NCBI RefSeq assembly: GCF_900109665.1
Contig: NZ_FOAO01000003.1
Location: 1 to 64,000 of the forward strand
Direction of reading: 5' to 3'
Source of the DNA: Blastococcus sp. DSM 46786
Lineage (GTDB): Bacteria; Actinomycetota; Actinomycetes; Mycobacteriales; Geodermatophilaceae
DNA length: 64,000 nucleotides
Below are positions 34,791 to 43,275 of this stretch, one piece after another. The notes beneath the pieces are model-generated. The model was not told the origin of the DNA. It worked only from the letters and a program-made list of their open reading frames with translations, and ran no database searches. Each line of letters opens with the position of its first letter. Position 1 is the first letter of the stretch. A program made the translations under genes and the position numbers.

Positions 34791-35966
34791 TCAGCGCTTC
34801 AGCTCGGCGAAGGTGTCGGCCACCCAGTCGGCGATGAAGGTGCTGACGTGCGGCAGGTGGTCGAGACCGATGTGCTCGGTCGCGCCCTCCTCCGGCGTGA
34901 ACACCCGAAGCTCGCGCTTGGGGGAGTTGACGGCCTGGTCGTAGGAGCGGTGCGCCATCTCCAGCGGGATCTGCCGGTCGTTGGCGCCGTGCGCGATCAG
35001 GAACGGCACGGTGATCTGCTCGACGACGCCGTCCAGGTTCACTGCGTCGGCGAAGTCGAGGAACGCGTCGAGGTGGTGCTCGTCGCCGTCCTTGCCCCAG
35101 ACCCACAGGACGTGCTCCCAGTAGTGGGGGACCGGGCGCTCGCCCTCCCGCTCCTTGCGACGGCGCTGCACCGCGCCCCAGTCGTGGTTGGCACCCCAGG
35201 CCACGCAGAGGGCGAGCCGCTTCTCGAAGGCCGCCGCCCGGGGGGCGTAGTAGCCGCCCAGCGACCAGCCGACGATCCCGATGCGGGAGGCGTCCACGTC
35301 GTCCCGCTGCTGCAGCCAGTCCACCGCCGCACCCGCCCAGACCTCGGTGTCGATCCGCGCGGTCAGCCCCTGCAGCCGCAGCGCCTCCCCGGTGCCGGGC
35401 TGGTCGAGCATCAGGCAGGAGATGCCGCGGGCGGCCAGCTCCTCCCAGTGGCTGGAGGCGTACATGTGCTCCTTGGTGGAGTCCAGCCCGTTGACCAGGA
35501 CCATCACCGGGGCCGGGCCGTCGTCCGCGGCCGGCGCCTGGCTGAAGTAGGCCGGCAGGGTGGTGCCCTCGTACGGGATCTCGACGCGGGAGACCCGCGG
35601 GCTGTGCAGCTCGAACGCCTTCTGCGCGATCTCCAGCATCCGCCGGTAGGTAGGCACCCGGTCGGGGTCGGAGTGGGCCAGCATCCGCTCGGCCTGGGCG
35701 AGGTAGTTGCTGGCGCGGAACCACAGCTGGCCGGCGGTGCGGGTGTGCCCGGCCTTCTCGGCGTCCTCCGCCTGGGCCACCAGCTGGTCGGTCAGCGCAC
35801 GCCATGCGCGCAGGAACTCCGGTGTCCCGGCGTCCTCGCCGGCGTTCGCGGCGTCCTTGATCGGCCGGCAGGCGCGGTCCACCTCGTCGATGAGGCCACC
35901 GGAGTTCAGCGTGGCGACGACGCCGAGGTTCCAGGTGTAGGGGCCGGTGGGGAAGTACTCGAACAC
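34791..35966 (-). CDS. Alpha/beta hydrolase, DUF1100/dihydroxypseudooxynicotine hydrolase-like
   Basis: The 391-aa protein has an N-terminal helical cap (residues 1-120) and an alpha/beta-hydrolase core. The nucleophile elbow is GIVGWSLGGYYAPRAAAF (Ser about 226), the Asp is likely in FLIAHGANDRQIPLEMAH and the His in GATEHIGLDHLPH. This layout is that of C-C bond hydrolases such as 2,6-dihydroxypseudooxynicotine hydrolase, and related ester hydrolases. It is the last gene of the cyclase-to-hydrolase unit and could cleave a side chain or a beta-diketone. Bases 34682-34790 downstream hold nothing I can support. Confidence 0.82.
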   Translation of the reverse strand: MFEYFPTGPYTWNLGVVATLNSGGLIDEVDRACRPIKDAANAGEDAGTPEFLRAWRALTDQLVAQAEDAEKAGHTRTAGQLWFRASNYLAQAERMLAHSDPDRVPTYRRMLEIAQKAFELHSPRVSRVEIPYEGTTLPAYFSQAPAADDGPAPVMVLVNGLDSTKEHMYASSHWEELAARGISCLMLDQPGTGEALRLQGLTARIDTEVWAGAAVDWLQQRDDVDASRIGIVGWSLGGYYAPRAAAFEKRLALCVAWGANHDWGAVQRRRKEREGERPVPHYWEHVLWVWGKDGDEHHLDAFLDFADAVNLDGVVEQITVPFLIAHGANDRQIPLEMAHRSYDQAVNSPKRELRVFTPEEGATEHIGLDHLPHVSTFIADWVADTFAELKR

Positions 35967-35987
35967 GTGCGTTCCTCTCGGAGTGGT

Positions 35988-36728
35988 TCAGGAGGCGGTG
36001 CGGACGGCGTCGCTGATCGACTTCACGCCGCCGTGGGCGGTCATCCCGCCGTCGACGGGGATCTCCGCGCCGGAGATGAAGGAGGACTCGTCGCTGACGA
36101 GGAAGAGCACGAGCGGCGCGACCTCGTCGACGGTCCCGGTGCGGCCGAGCGGGGTCTCGGCGACGTTGGCATCGCGGAACGCCGGCGCCGCGGAGGCGGT
36201 CATCGGCGTCTCGATGTAGCCGGGGTGCACGGTGTTGACCCGGACGCCGCGCGGCCCGAGCTCCAGGCAGGCGGCCTTGGCCAGCCCGCGCAGCGCCCAC
36301 TTCGACGCCGTGTAGGCCACCGGATAGTGACCGGTCAGGGCGGCGACCGAACCGACGACGACCACCGACCCGCCGGCGGTCATCAGCGGGGTGAGCGCCT
36401 GGACACCCAGGAGTGTGCCGGTGACGTTGACCTCCGACACCCGGGCGAGGTCGGCCGGGTCGAGGTCGGCCAGCCGTGCCCGCCAGGTGATGCCGGCGTT
36501 GGCGACCAACCCGTCCACCCGGGCGAGGCCGGCGGCCAGGGCTGCCCATGCCGCGGCGTCGGTGACGTCGAGCTGCCGGTACTCGACCCCTGGCAGCTCC
36601 TCGACCGGCTCCGGACCGAGGTCGCAGCCGATCACCGTCGCGCCCTCGGCGGCGAGGAGCCGCGCCTCGGCGGCGCCCTGCCCCTGCCCGGCGCCGGTGA
36701 CGACGACGACCTTCCCCGCGACCCTCAC
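35988..36728 (-). CDS. SDR-family oxidoreductase
   Basis: This 246-aa classical SDR has VTGAGQGQGAAEARLLAAEG at 10-29 (NAD(P) site), GLVANAGITWR, the catalytic Ser in VVGSVAALTG, YTASKWALRGLAKA with Tyr and Lys, and the C-terminal ISGAEIPVDGGM. The GTG start overlaps the stop of the FAH gene by 4 bp. It likely oxidises or reduces an alcohol/ketone intermediate in this catabolic unit. Confidence 0.88.
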   Translation of the reverse strand: MRVAGKVVVVTGAGQGQGAAEARLLAAEGATVIGCDLGPEPVEELPGVEYRQLDVTDAAAWAALAAGLARVDGLVANAGITWRARLADLDPADLARVSEVNVTGTLLGVQALTPLMTAGGSVVVVGSVAALTGHYPVAYTASKWALRGLAKAACLELGPRGVRVNTVHPGYIETPMTASAAPAFRDANVAETPLGRTGTVDEVAPLVLFLVSDESSFISGAEIPVDGGMTAHGGVKSISDAVRTAS

Positions 36729-37687
36729 GACGTGCGCGTGCGGGCCCGCGACCGGGGCCGGGCCGGGGCCACCGGTGGCAGGTCCAGGCCCTCGACGACG
36801 CGGTTGCGGATCGTGCCGAGGCCCTCGACGGTCATCTCGACGACGTCGCCGGGCCGCAGCGGTGGGGGAGCGGTGGCGCCGTGCCGCCCCCACAGCTCGG
36901 CGAGGCAGCCGCCGTTGCCGCAGGTGCCCGAGCCGAGGACGTCGCCCGCGCGCACCTCCGTGCCGCGGGAGGCGTAGGAGATCAGCTCCTCGAACGGCCA
37001 GCCCATGTTGGACAGCAGGTCCTGGCCGAGCTGCTCGCCGTTGACCGATACCCGCATGTCCAGCGCCAGGAAGCCGTCGGCGTCGCGGTAGGGCTCCAGC
37101 TCGTCGGCGGTGACCAGCCACGGGCCGAGGGTGGTGGCGGAGTCCTTGCCCTTGGCCGGCCCGAGCTTGACGGCCATCTCGCGGAACTGCAGGTCGCGGG
37201 CGGACCAGTCGTTGAAGATGGTGTAGCCGAACACGTGCTCGCGGGCGGTCTCGGGGGTCAGCGAGGCGCCGTCCCGGCCCACCACCACCGCGACCTCCAG
37301 CTCGAAGTCGAAGCGCTGCGATCCCGGCGGCACCGCGACGTCGTCGTGCGCGCCGACGAGCGCGTACGGGTTGGTGAAGTAGAACGTCGGCGCCTGGTAC
37401 CACTCGGGCACGACCGCCTCGCCGTTGCCGGCGACGATGCCTTCCACGTGCTCCTCGAAGGCGACGAAGTCGCGGACGGTCGGGGGCGTCAGCGGCGGCA
37501 GCAGGCGGACGGATCCCAGCGGCACGGCGGGGCCGTCGAGAGCAGCGGCGCCCGCCTCGAGGGCCGCCGGCAGGCCGGCGCGGACGAGGTCGAGGATGCT
37601 GCGGCCGTCGGGAAGGGCGTGCAGGCCGGCGGCTTCCACCACGCCGGCCTGCACGCGGCCCTCCGCCTCCCAGGTGGCGAACCGCAT
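36725..37687 (-). CDS. Fumarylacetoacetate hydrolase (FAH)-family protein
   Basis: The 320-aa protein has the FAH fold with the metal-binding acidic set: Glu in DFELEVAVVVGRDG, FGYTIFNDWSARDLQ, KGKDSATTLGPWLVT, and GTCGNGGCLAELWGRHG near the end. Members hydrolyse or isomerise 2-oxo acid products of ring cleavage. The ATG overlaps the dioxygenase stop (TGATG). It follows the extradiol dioxygenase, as expected for a meta-cleavage route. Confidence 0.88.
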   Translation of the reverse strand: MRFATWEAEGRVQAGVVEAAGLHALPDGRSILDLVRAGLPAALEAGAAALDGPAVPLGSVRLLPPLTPPTVRDFVAFEEHVEGIVAGNGEAVVPEWYQAPTFYFTNPYALVGAHDDVAVPPGSQRFDFELEVAVVVGRDGASLTPETAREHVFGYTIFNDWSARDLQFREMAVKLGPAKGKDSATTLGPWLVTADELEPYRDADGFLALDMRVSVNGEQLGQDLLSNMGWPFEELISYASRGTEVRAGDVLGSGTCGNGGCLAELWGRHGATAPPPLRPGDVVEMTVEGLGTIRNRVVEGLDLPPVAPARPRSRARTRTS

Positions 37688-38625
37688 CAGACGGGAGGAG
37701 CGACGAAGAGACCCTTGTCGGGGTCGTTGAACGACTTCTGCGCGACGAACTCGTTCATGGCGTTCGCCGTGCCCCACTGGTCGCTGACCTCGGGGTTGCT
37801 GATGTCGTAGAGGTGCGGGTGCCAGGTGTCCTCGTCGAGGGTCTCCAGCTCGGTCGTGTACTCGACGGTGTTGCCGTGCGGGTCGAGGAAGTAGCTGAAG
37901 GTGTTGTTGCCGGCCAGGTGCCGGCCCGGGCCCCAGATCTTCTCCACGCCGGCGCGCAGCAGCCTCCCCGTTCCGCGCATGTACTCGTCGATGCCGCGCA
38001 TCTCGAAGGAGGCGTGGTGCAGCGAGGGGTGCGGCCCGCGGGCGATCGCCATGCTGTGGTGCCAGGCGTTGGTGCGCAGGAACCACATCATGTTGCCCAT
38101 GCGGGGGTGCATGAGCGTGTCCGACAGCGAGAAGCTCAGGTGCTTGTCGTAGAAGGCGACGGTGCCCTCGGGGTCGGCGGAGTTGAGAACCACGTGGGAG
38201 AGGCGGACCGGGATCGACTCGCCCTCCTCGATCGTGCGGTGCTGGCGCACCTCGACGTCGGAGCTGACCTCGATGGTGCGGCCCTCGTTGTCGAAGAACC
38301 GGAACCCGTAGCCCCCACCGGGGGTCTGCAGGTCGGTCGGCTCGTGCACCAGCCGGACGCCGTCGGCGGCCAGCTGTCCGGCGAGGGTGTCGACATCGGC
38401 GGCGTTCGCGGCGCCGAAGGAGATCAGGTCGATCCGCTTGTCCGTCGCCTCGCGCAGCCGCACGATGTACTGCTCCGGTGAGCCCTCGGCGGCCAGGAAG
38501 GCCAGCCCGGAGTCGGTGTGCTCGGTCTTCAGACCCCACGTGCCGGAGTAGAAGTCGAGCTGCGTGGCGAAGTCGGGCACGGCCAGGTCGACGTGCCGCA
38601 GGTGGGTGATCAGGCGCTGGGTCAT
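37687..38625 (-). CDS. Two-domain extradiol ring-cleavage dioxygenase (VOC family)
   Basis: The 312-aa protein has two VOC modules. The C-terminal one holds a full 2-His-1-carboxylate iron site: His in VRLSHVVLNS, His in SLHHASFEMRG and Glu in HGNTVEYTTE. It is therefore expected to cut a catechol-type ring next to the hydroxyls. The N-terminal module (HLRHVDLAVPDFATQLDFY) lacks the complete set, as usual. It is flanked by a hydroxylase upstream and an FAH enzyme downstream. Confidence 0.88.
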   Translation of the reverse strand: MTQRLITHLRHVDLAVPDFATQLDFYSGTWGLKTEHTDSGLAFLAAEGSPEQYIVRLREATDKRIDLISFGAANAADVDTLAGQLAADGVRLVHEPTDLQTPGGGYGFRFFDNEGRTIEVSSDVEVRQHRTIEEGESIPVRLSHVVLNSADPEGTVAFYDKHLSFSLSDTLMHPRMGNMMWFLRTNAWHHSMAIARGPHPSLHHASFEMRGIDEYMRGTGRLLRAGVEKIWGPGRHLAGNNTFSYFLDPHGNTVEYTTELETLDEDTWHPHLYDISNPEVSDQWGTANAMNEFVAQKSFNDPDKGLFVAPPV

Positions 38626-38641
38626 CGGGTTTCTCCGGGGG

Positions 38642-39772
38642 TCACGCGGGCTGGCTGGTGAGGATGGCGACGGAGCGCATGAGGCTCGGGATGTCGCCCT
38701 GGACGTGGTCGAGCTGCCACTGCGCGAGCTGGTTGGATGCGTCGACGACGGTCCTGGCGCGCTGGTAGCGGCGGGCGTGGAAGGCGTCCCACAGGTCTTG
38801 GTCGAGGACGTCGCGCTCGACGAGCAGTTCGGCGAGGACGACGGCGTCCTCCAGGGCCATGGCGCCGCCCTGCGCGATGGTGGGCGGACAGGTGTGCGCG
38901 GCGTCGCCGATGAGCACCACCCGGCCGCGGTTCCACGGCTCGTCGAGGACGTGCGTCTCGAACCAGGTGTAGTTCACCCGGGACGGGTCGGTGAGCGTCT
39001 CGCGGATCTCGTCCCAGGGGCCGTGGTAGGCCTGCGAGAGCTGCTTCATGGTGGCCAGCTGCTCGTCGGGGGAGAGGGCGCTGCGGTCCTGGGCGTCCTC
39101 GACGATGTACGCGTAGAGGGTGTCCTCGCCGGTGGGGCAGTAGCCGGCGATGTAGGACGGACCGCCGTAGTAGAGGTCGGTCCGGGTGACGCTCGCCGGT
39201 CGCGGTCCGAAGGCGCGCCAGATGCCCATGCCGACCGACCTGGTCTCCAGGTTGACGCCGAGCGCGCGGCGGGTCCAGGAACGGACCCCGTCGGCGCCCA
39301 CGACGAGGTCGTACCGGCCGGTCGAGTGGTCGGCGAAGGAGACGTCGACGCCGCCCTCGTCCTGGGCCAGCCCGGTGTGGGTCGTGCCGTACCGCAGCTT
39401 CACGCCGACCTCGGTGGCCCGCTCGCACAGGATGCGGGCCAGCTCGGGCCGGGGCATGCCCATGGCGGCGGGGAGATCGGGGCCGCCGGTCCTGGCGTCG
39501 GGGATCTCGGCGACCACCGTGCCGTGCGGGTCCGGGGCACGGATGCCGGTGACGTCGAAGGCGTAGCCGGCGGCCTGGACCTGGTCCCACACCCCCAGGG
39601 AGCGCAGCTCGCGCAGGGCGTTGCCCTGCAGCGTGATCCCGGAGCCGATCGCGGCGATGTCCGGCTTGATCTCGAGGAGGTCCACGGCGATCCCGGCCTT
39701 CGCCAGGTGGATCGCGGTCGCGGCGCCGGCCAACCCGGCTCCGACGACGAGGACGTTGTTCACGGCAGGCAT
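38642..39772 (-). CDS. FAD-dependent aromatic monooxygenase
   Basis: This 376-aa class A flavoprotein hydroxylase has NVLVVGAGLAGAATAIHLAK at 6-25, a DG motif YDLVVGADGVRSWTRRALG near 152 and a GD motif GRVVLIGDAAHTCPPTIAQG near 277. It probably makes the catechol-type substrate of the extradiol dioxygenase encoded 16 bp downstream. It is distinct from the second FAD hydroxylase in the neighbouring TetR-controlled unit. Confidence 0.88.
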   Translation of the reverse strand: MPAVNNVLVVGAGLAGAATAIHLAKAGIAVDLLEIKPDIAAIGSGITLQGNALRELRSLGVWDQVQAAGYAFDVTGIRAPDPHGTVVAEIPDARTGGPDLPAAMGMPRPELARILCERATEVGVKLRYGTTHTGLAQDEGGVDVSFADHSTGRYDLVVGADGVRSWTRRALGVNLETRSVGMGIWRAFGPRPASVTRTDLYYGGPSYIAGYCPTGEDTLYAYIVEDAQDRSALSPDEQLATMKQLSQAYHGPWDEIRETLTDPSRVNYTWFETHVLDEPWNRGRVVLIGDAAHTCPPTIAQGGAMALEDAVVLAELLVERDVLDQDLWDAFHARRYQRARTVVDASNQLAQWQLDHVQGDIPSLMRSVAILTSQPA

Positions 39773-39790
39773 GTGGTCTCCTACGTCGGT

Positions 39791-40846
39791 CTACTTGACG
39801 GCGATCGGGTTGACGGGGGCGCCGACGGCGCCGGTCACGCGCAAGGGGGCCGCGGTGAGCCAGAAGTCGTACCGGCCGTCCTCGGCGCAGTCGGCGGCGA
39901 GGGCGTCGAGGTCCCACATCTCGCCGATGAACAGCCCGATGTTGGGGATGGCCACCTGGTGCAGCGGCTGGAAGGCGATGTCGAACTCGTTGGGCCGGAC
40001 CTCGAACCCCCAGGTGTCGGTGGCGATGCCGGCGATCTCGCTGCCGTGCAGCCAGTCGGCGGTGGTGAACGACAGGCCGGGAGCGGCGCCGCCGGCGTAG
40101 TCGCACCAGCCGCGGCCCTCGGCGATGTCCCGGCGGGCCCGGGTCAGCCGCCCGGTCCGCACCAGGAGCAGGTCGCCCCGACCGACGCGGGAGGACCCGC
40201 CCTGCGCAGCGATGGTGGCCTCGAGGTGCTCGGCGGTGATGGCGAAGCCGTCGGGCAGTTCGCCGTCGGTACCGATCGCACGGCCGACGTCGAGCAGCAC
40301 GCCGCGGCCGGCGATGAGCGAGGCGACGGTCTCGATGCCGGTCACCGAGTCGCCGAGGCTGGTGACGACGTCGCCGGCGCGACGGCCGTTCCAGGCGAAG
40401 CCGTGGTCGAAGATGTGCCCCAGGCCGTCCCACTGCGTGGAGCACTGCAGCGGCATCGAGATCACGTCATCGGCGCCGCCGATGCCGTGCGGGAACCCCT
40501 GCACGCCCCGCTCGGCGTCGGTGCCGGTGTCGGTCATCGTGTGCACGGGGTTGGTCCGGCGCCGCCAGCCCTTCTGCGGGCCGTCGGTGTCGAAGGGCTG
40601 CGACAGCGAGAAGCTCGCACCCCGGCGGACCAGGGAAGCGCCCTCGACGCGCTTGTCCTCGGTGAGGAAGTTCAGCGTGCCCAGGACGTCGTCGGCGCCC
40701 CACCGGCCCCAGTTCGAGCAGCGCTTCGCGGCCGCGGCGATGGCGCCCTCGGGGTCGCTGCGGTCGAGGCTGTCGGAGTTCGGCTGCACGGTCCTGACGG
40801 TGGCGCAGCCCACACGGGTGAGGGAAGACGAGATGTCTGATGACAT
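39791..40846 (-). CDS. Cyclase-family (kynurenine formamidase-like) metal hydrolase
   Basis: Up to 351 aa. The core matches the cyclase/formamidase family: CSNWGRWGADDVLGTLNFL near 43, and a metal motif CSTQWDGLGHIFDHG in place of the usual HFDAPxH. The family hydrolyses amides or lactones using Zn or Mn. The ATG at 40844-40846 lies inside a palindrome that is likely an operator, so a GTG at 40813 or 40789 may be the true start. It leads a six-gene minus-strand unit opposite the LysR gene. Confidence 0.82.
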   Translation of the reverse strand: MSSDISSSLTRVGCATVRTVQPNSDSLDRSDPEGAIAAAAKRCSNWGRWGADDVLGTLNFLTEDKRVEGASLVRRGASFSLSQPFDTDGPQKGWRRRTNPVHTMTDTGTDAERGVQGFPHGIGGADDVISMPLQCSTQWDGLGHIFDHGFAWNGRRAGDVVTSLGDSVTGIETVASLIAGRGVLLDVGRAIGTDGELPDGFAITAEHLEATIAAQGGSSRVGRGDLLLVRTGRLTRARRDIAEGRGWCDYAGGAAPGLSFTTADWLHGSEIAGIATDTWGFEVRPNEFDIAFQPLHQVAIPNIGLFIGEMWDLDALAADCAEDGRYDFWLTAAPLRVTGAVGAPVNPIAVK

Positions 40847-40853
40847 GCATCAG
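40837..40853. promoter_or_regulatory. LysR-type palindrome between cyclase and LysR genes
   Basis: CTGATG-N5-CATCAG is a perfect inverted repeat with T and A at LysR-box-like spacing. It covers the annotated cyclase ATG and lies 23 bp before the LysR GTG. It is a probable binding site for the adjacent regulator. Confidence 0.55.
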
Positions 40854-40875
40854 CGCCGTCGATAGCGTGGTCGGC

Positions 40876-41835
40876 GTGAACCTGGCGAGCCTGGACCTCA
40901 ACCTGCTCGTGTCGCTCGACGCGCTGCTCCAGCAGCGCAGCGTCACGCGGGCCGCGGCCCAGATGGGTCTCAGCCAGCCGGCCCTCTCGGCCTCCCTGGC
41001 CCGCCTCCGCCGCCACTTCGACGACGAGCTGCTCACCCGTGTCGGCAACGAGTACCGGCTGACGCCGCTCGCGGTGCAGCTCAGGGAGCTGGCGCGGATC
41101 GCCCTGTCGGGTGTCGAGCGGGTGTTCTCGGCCCAGCCGGAGTTCGACCCGGCGTCCTCGACCCGCGAGTTCACCCTGCTGGTCAGCGACTACGTCGTCG
41201 CGGTGCTCGGCGACACCGTGGCCCGTCTGCTGGCCGAGGAGGCGCCGCACACCCGGCTGCGGCTCAGCACGCACTCCCCGGCGGTCGTGGACCGGGCCGA
41301 GCAGGCCCTGCTGTCCGCGGACCTCCTCTTCCTGCCGCCCGGCTTCCTCACCGACCTGTCCCGCCGGGACCTGTACCGCGACCAGTGGGTCTGCGTGGTG
41401 GCCGCCGACAACCCCGTCGCCGACGTGGGCCTGACCGTGCAGGACCTGGAGACCCTCCCGTGGGTGGCCACCTACCACGGGCCGACGGCGTCGACGCCGG
41501 CCGCGCGGCAGATGCGCATGCTGGGGATCGAGCCGCAGGTCCAGGTCGTCGTCGAGAACTTCCTGACCGTGCCGGCGCTGATCGCCGGCACCGACCGGAT
41601 CGCGCTGCTGCAGCGCAGGCTGGTCGACCTGCTGCCGCTCGACATCGGCATCCGGGCGCTGCCGTGCCCCTTCGACGCCGGGCCGCTCATCGAGTCGATG
41701 TGGTGGCACCCCGTCTTCGACGACGACCCCGAGCACGTCTACCTCCGGGACCTGGTCGTCCGGGCGGCCGACCTGGCGGCGGGAGGGTGGTCGGCCGGTA
41801 TCGATCAGGCTGATGCCGGTCAGCACGAGAAGTGA
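40876..41835 (+). CDS. LysR-family regulator (NodD/NahR-like)
   Basis: The 319-aa protein opens VNLASLDLNLLVSLDALLQQ with a helix-turn-helix in SVTRAAAQMGLSQPALSASL (about 22-41), then a periplasmic-binding-like effector domain. The LxxLDLNLL opening is typical of the NodD/NahR group, which senses aromatic compounds. The GTG at 40876 fits the conserved N-terminus better than the upstream ATG at 40840. It is divergent from the aromatic-type catabolic unit it probably controls, and followed by an MFS gene. Confidence 0.9.
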   Translation: MNLASLDLNLLVSLDALLQQRSVTRAAAQMGLSQPALSASLARLRRHFDDELLTRVGNEYRLTPLAVQLRELARIALSGVERVFSAQPEFDPASSTREFTLLVSDYVVAVLGDTVARLLAEEAPHTRLRLSTHSPAVVDRAEQALLSADLLFLPPGFLTDLSRRDLYRDQWVCVVAADNPVADVGLTVQDLETLPWVATYHGPTASTPAARQMRMLGIEPQVQVVVENFLTVPALIAGTDRIALLQRRLVDLLPLDIGIRALPCPFDAGPLIESMWWHPVFDDDPEHVYLRDLVVRAADLAAGGWSAGIDQADAGQHEK

Positions 41836-41878
41836 TTTCCGCTCGGGGTCCGGCGTGCTGACACTTCACCGCCAGTGA

Positions 41879-41899
41879 TGCCGGTCACCCGGACCGGCA
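41879..41899. promoter_or_regulatory. Inverted repeat before the MFS gene
   Basis: TGCCGGT and ACCGGCA are 7-bp arms around 7 nt. A TCAC-N5-GTGA repeat adjoins it at 41866-41878. The pair of elements sits between the LysR stop and the MFS start and may be a regulator site or a weak attenuator hairpin. Confidence 0.35.
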
Positions 41900-41920
41900 C
41901 GCCCGTCGATGGAGATCCCC

Positions 41921-43180
41921 GTGTCGGAGAACGTCCTGAGCCCTGAACGGCCGGCCGAGGAGCCGCTCGCCGGTGAGGTCGCCGTCGACCCCGCCACCGG
42001 CCGCCCGGCCGGCCGCGCACAGGCGCTGGTCCTGCTGCTGTCCAGCTGCCTGGCCGTCCTGGGTGCCGTGCTGCTCGCCCCCGTGCTGCCCCGCATCCAG
42101 GACGCCTTCGCCGACACCCCGGGGGTCGAGGCGCTGGCGCCGATCGTGCTGACCGCGCCGGCGCTGGTCATCGGCCTCACGGCCATGATCGCCGGCCGGA
42201 TCGTCGACCGGGTCGGCCGCAAGCGGCTGCTCGTCAGCTCGCTCGTCGTCTACGCCGTCGTCGGGACGGCGCCGCTCTGGCTGCCCTCGCTGGAGCTCGT
42301 CGTCGCCAGCCGCGTGCTCCTCGGCCTCACCGAGGCGGCGATCATGACCTGCTGCACGACCCTGCTGGCCGACTACTTCCACGGCTCCGCGCGGGAGAAG
42401 TACTTCGGGCTCCAGGTGGTCTTCACGACCGTCGCCGCGACCATCTTCTTCGGGGTCGGCGGCGCGCTGGGCGCGGCCGACTGGCGGACGCCGTTCTGGC
42501 TGTACGCGGTCAGCCTGCCGCTCGCGGTCGCGGCCGCCACGCTGATCTGGCAGCCGGCGCCGCGGACGCAGGCGGCAGCACGTGCCGAGAAGCTGCCGGC
42601 CCTGCCGTGGCGTCAGCTGGGCCCGCCGCTGGGGGTGTCCCTGCTGGGTGGGCTGGTCTTCTACGTCCTGATCGTCCAGCTGTCCTTCAAGCTCGACAGC
42701 ATCGGCGTGGTCTCGACGGCGGTCATCGGCGCCGCCAGCGCGATCGCCTCGGTCGGCACCGCGGTCGGTGGGATCCTCTTCGGCCGGCTGGCCAGGCGGG
42801 GTCCGGTGGTCCTGGTGCCGCTCGCCTTCGCCCTCTCCGGCGTCGGCATCGTCGGGCTCGGCCTGTCCTCGACGGTCCCTGCCGTGATCGCGTTCGCCGT
42901 GATCACCGGCTTCGGCAACGGGCTGATCCTGCCGTCGCTGCTCACCTGGGCGCTCAGCTCGCTGGGCTTCGAGCAGCGCGGCCGCGGGACCGGTGCCTGG
43001 ACGTCGGTCTTCTTCATCGGCCAGTTCGTCTGCCCGCTGGTCGTCCTGGCGCTCACCGGCGCCCTCGGGGGCCTCGGTGCCGCCCTCGCCGTGCTCGGTG
43101 CGCTGTCGCTGGTGGCGGCCGTCGGCGTGCGGCTGCTGCGGCCGGTGGCAGGAGCCGGCAGCCCGGTCGCCGCGCACTGA
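41921..43180 (+). CDS. MFS transporter
   Basis: The 419-aa protein has 12 helices and the signature between helices 2 and 3 (GRIVDRVGRKRLLVSSLV). The GTG at 41921 has GGAGA six bases upstream; the in-frame ATG at 41909 has no ribosome site. It follows LysR on the same strand. It probably imports or exports the compound handled by the divergent catabolic unit. Confidence 0.88.
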   Translation: MSENVLSPERPAEEPLAGEVAVDPATGRPAGRAQALVLLLSSCLAVLGAVLLAPVLPRIQDAFADTPGVEALAPIVLTAPALVIGLTAMIAGRIVDRVGRKRLLVSSLVVYAVVGTAPLWLPSLELVVASRVLLGLTEAAIMTCCTTLLADYFHGSAREKYFGLQVVFTTVAATIFFGVGGALGAADWRTPFWLYAVSLPLAVAAATLIWQPAPRTQAAARAEKLPALPWRQLGPPLGVSLLGGLVFYVLIVQLSFKLDSIGVVSTAVIGAASAIASVGTAVGGILFGRLARRGPVVLVPLAFALSGVGIVGLGLSSTVPAVIAFAVITGFGNGLILPSLLTWALSSLGFEQRGRGTGAWTSVFFIGQFVCPLVVLALTGALGGLGAALAVLGALSLVAAVGVRLLRPVAGAGSPVAAH

Positions 43181-43275
43181 CCGATCCCGTCCGGCGGCCG
43201 CGCAGTTCGCTGCGGGGCCGCCGTGCGTGCGCGCACCGGTTCCGGGTAGCCGCCGACGAGGGAGGAGGTGCACGC

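Noticed and set aside
41819-41862. Inverted repeat GTCAGCACG / CGTGCTGAC across the LysR stop
   Set aside because: Arms are perfect, but 26 nt apart, and one lies within the LysR coding end. It was not convincing as a terminator or operator.
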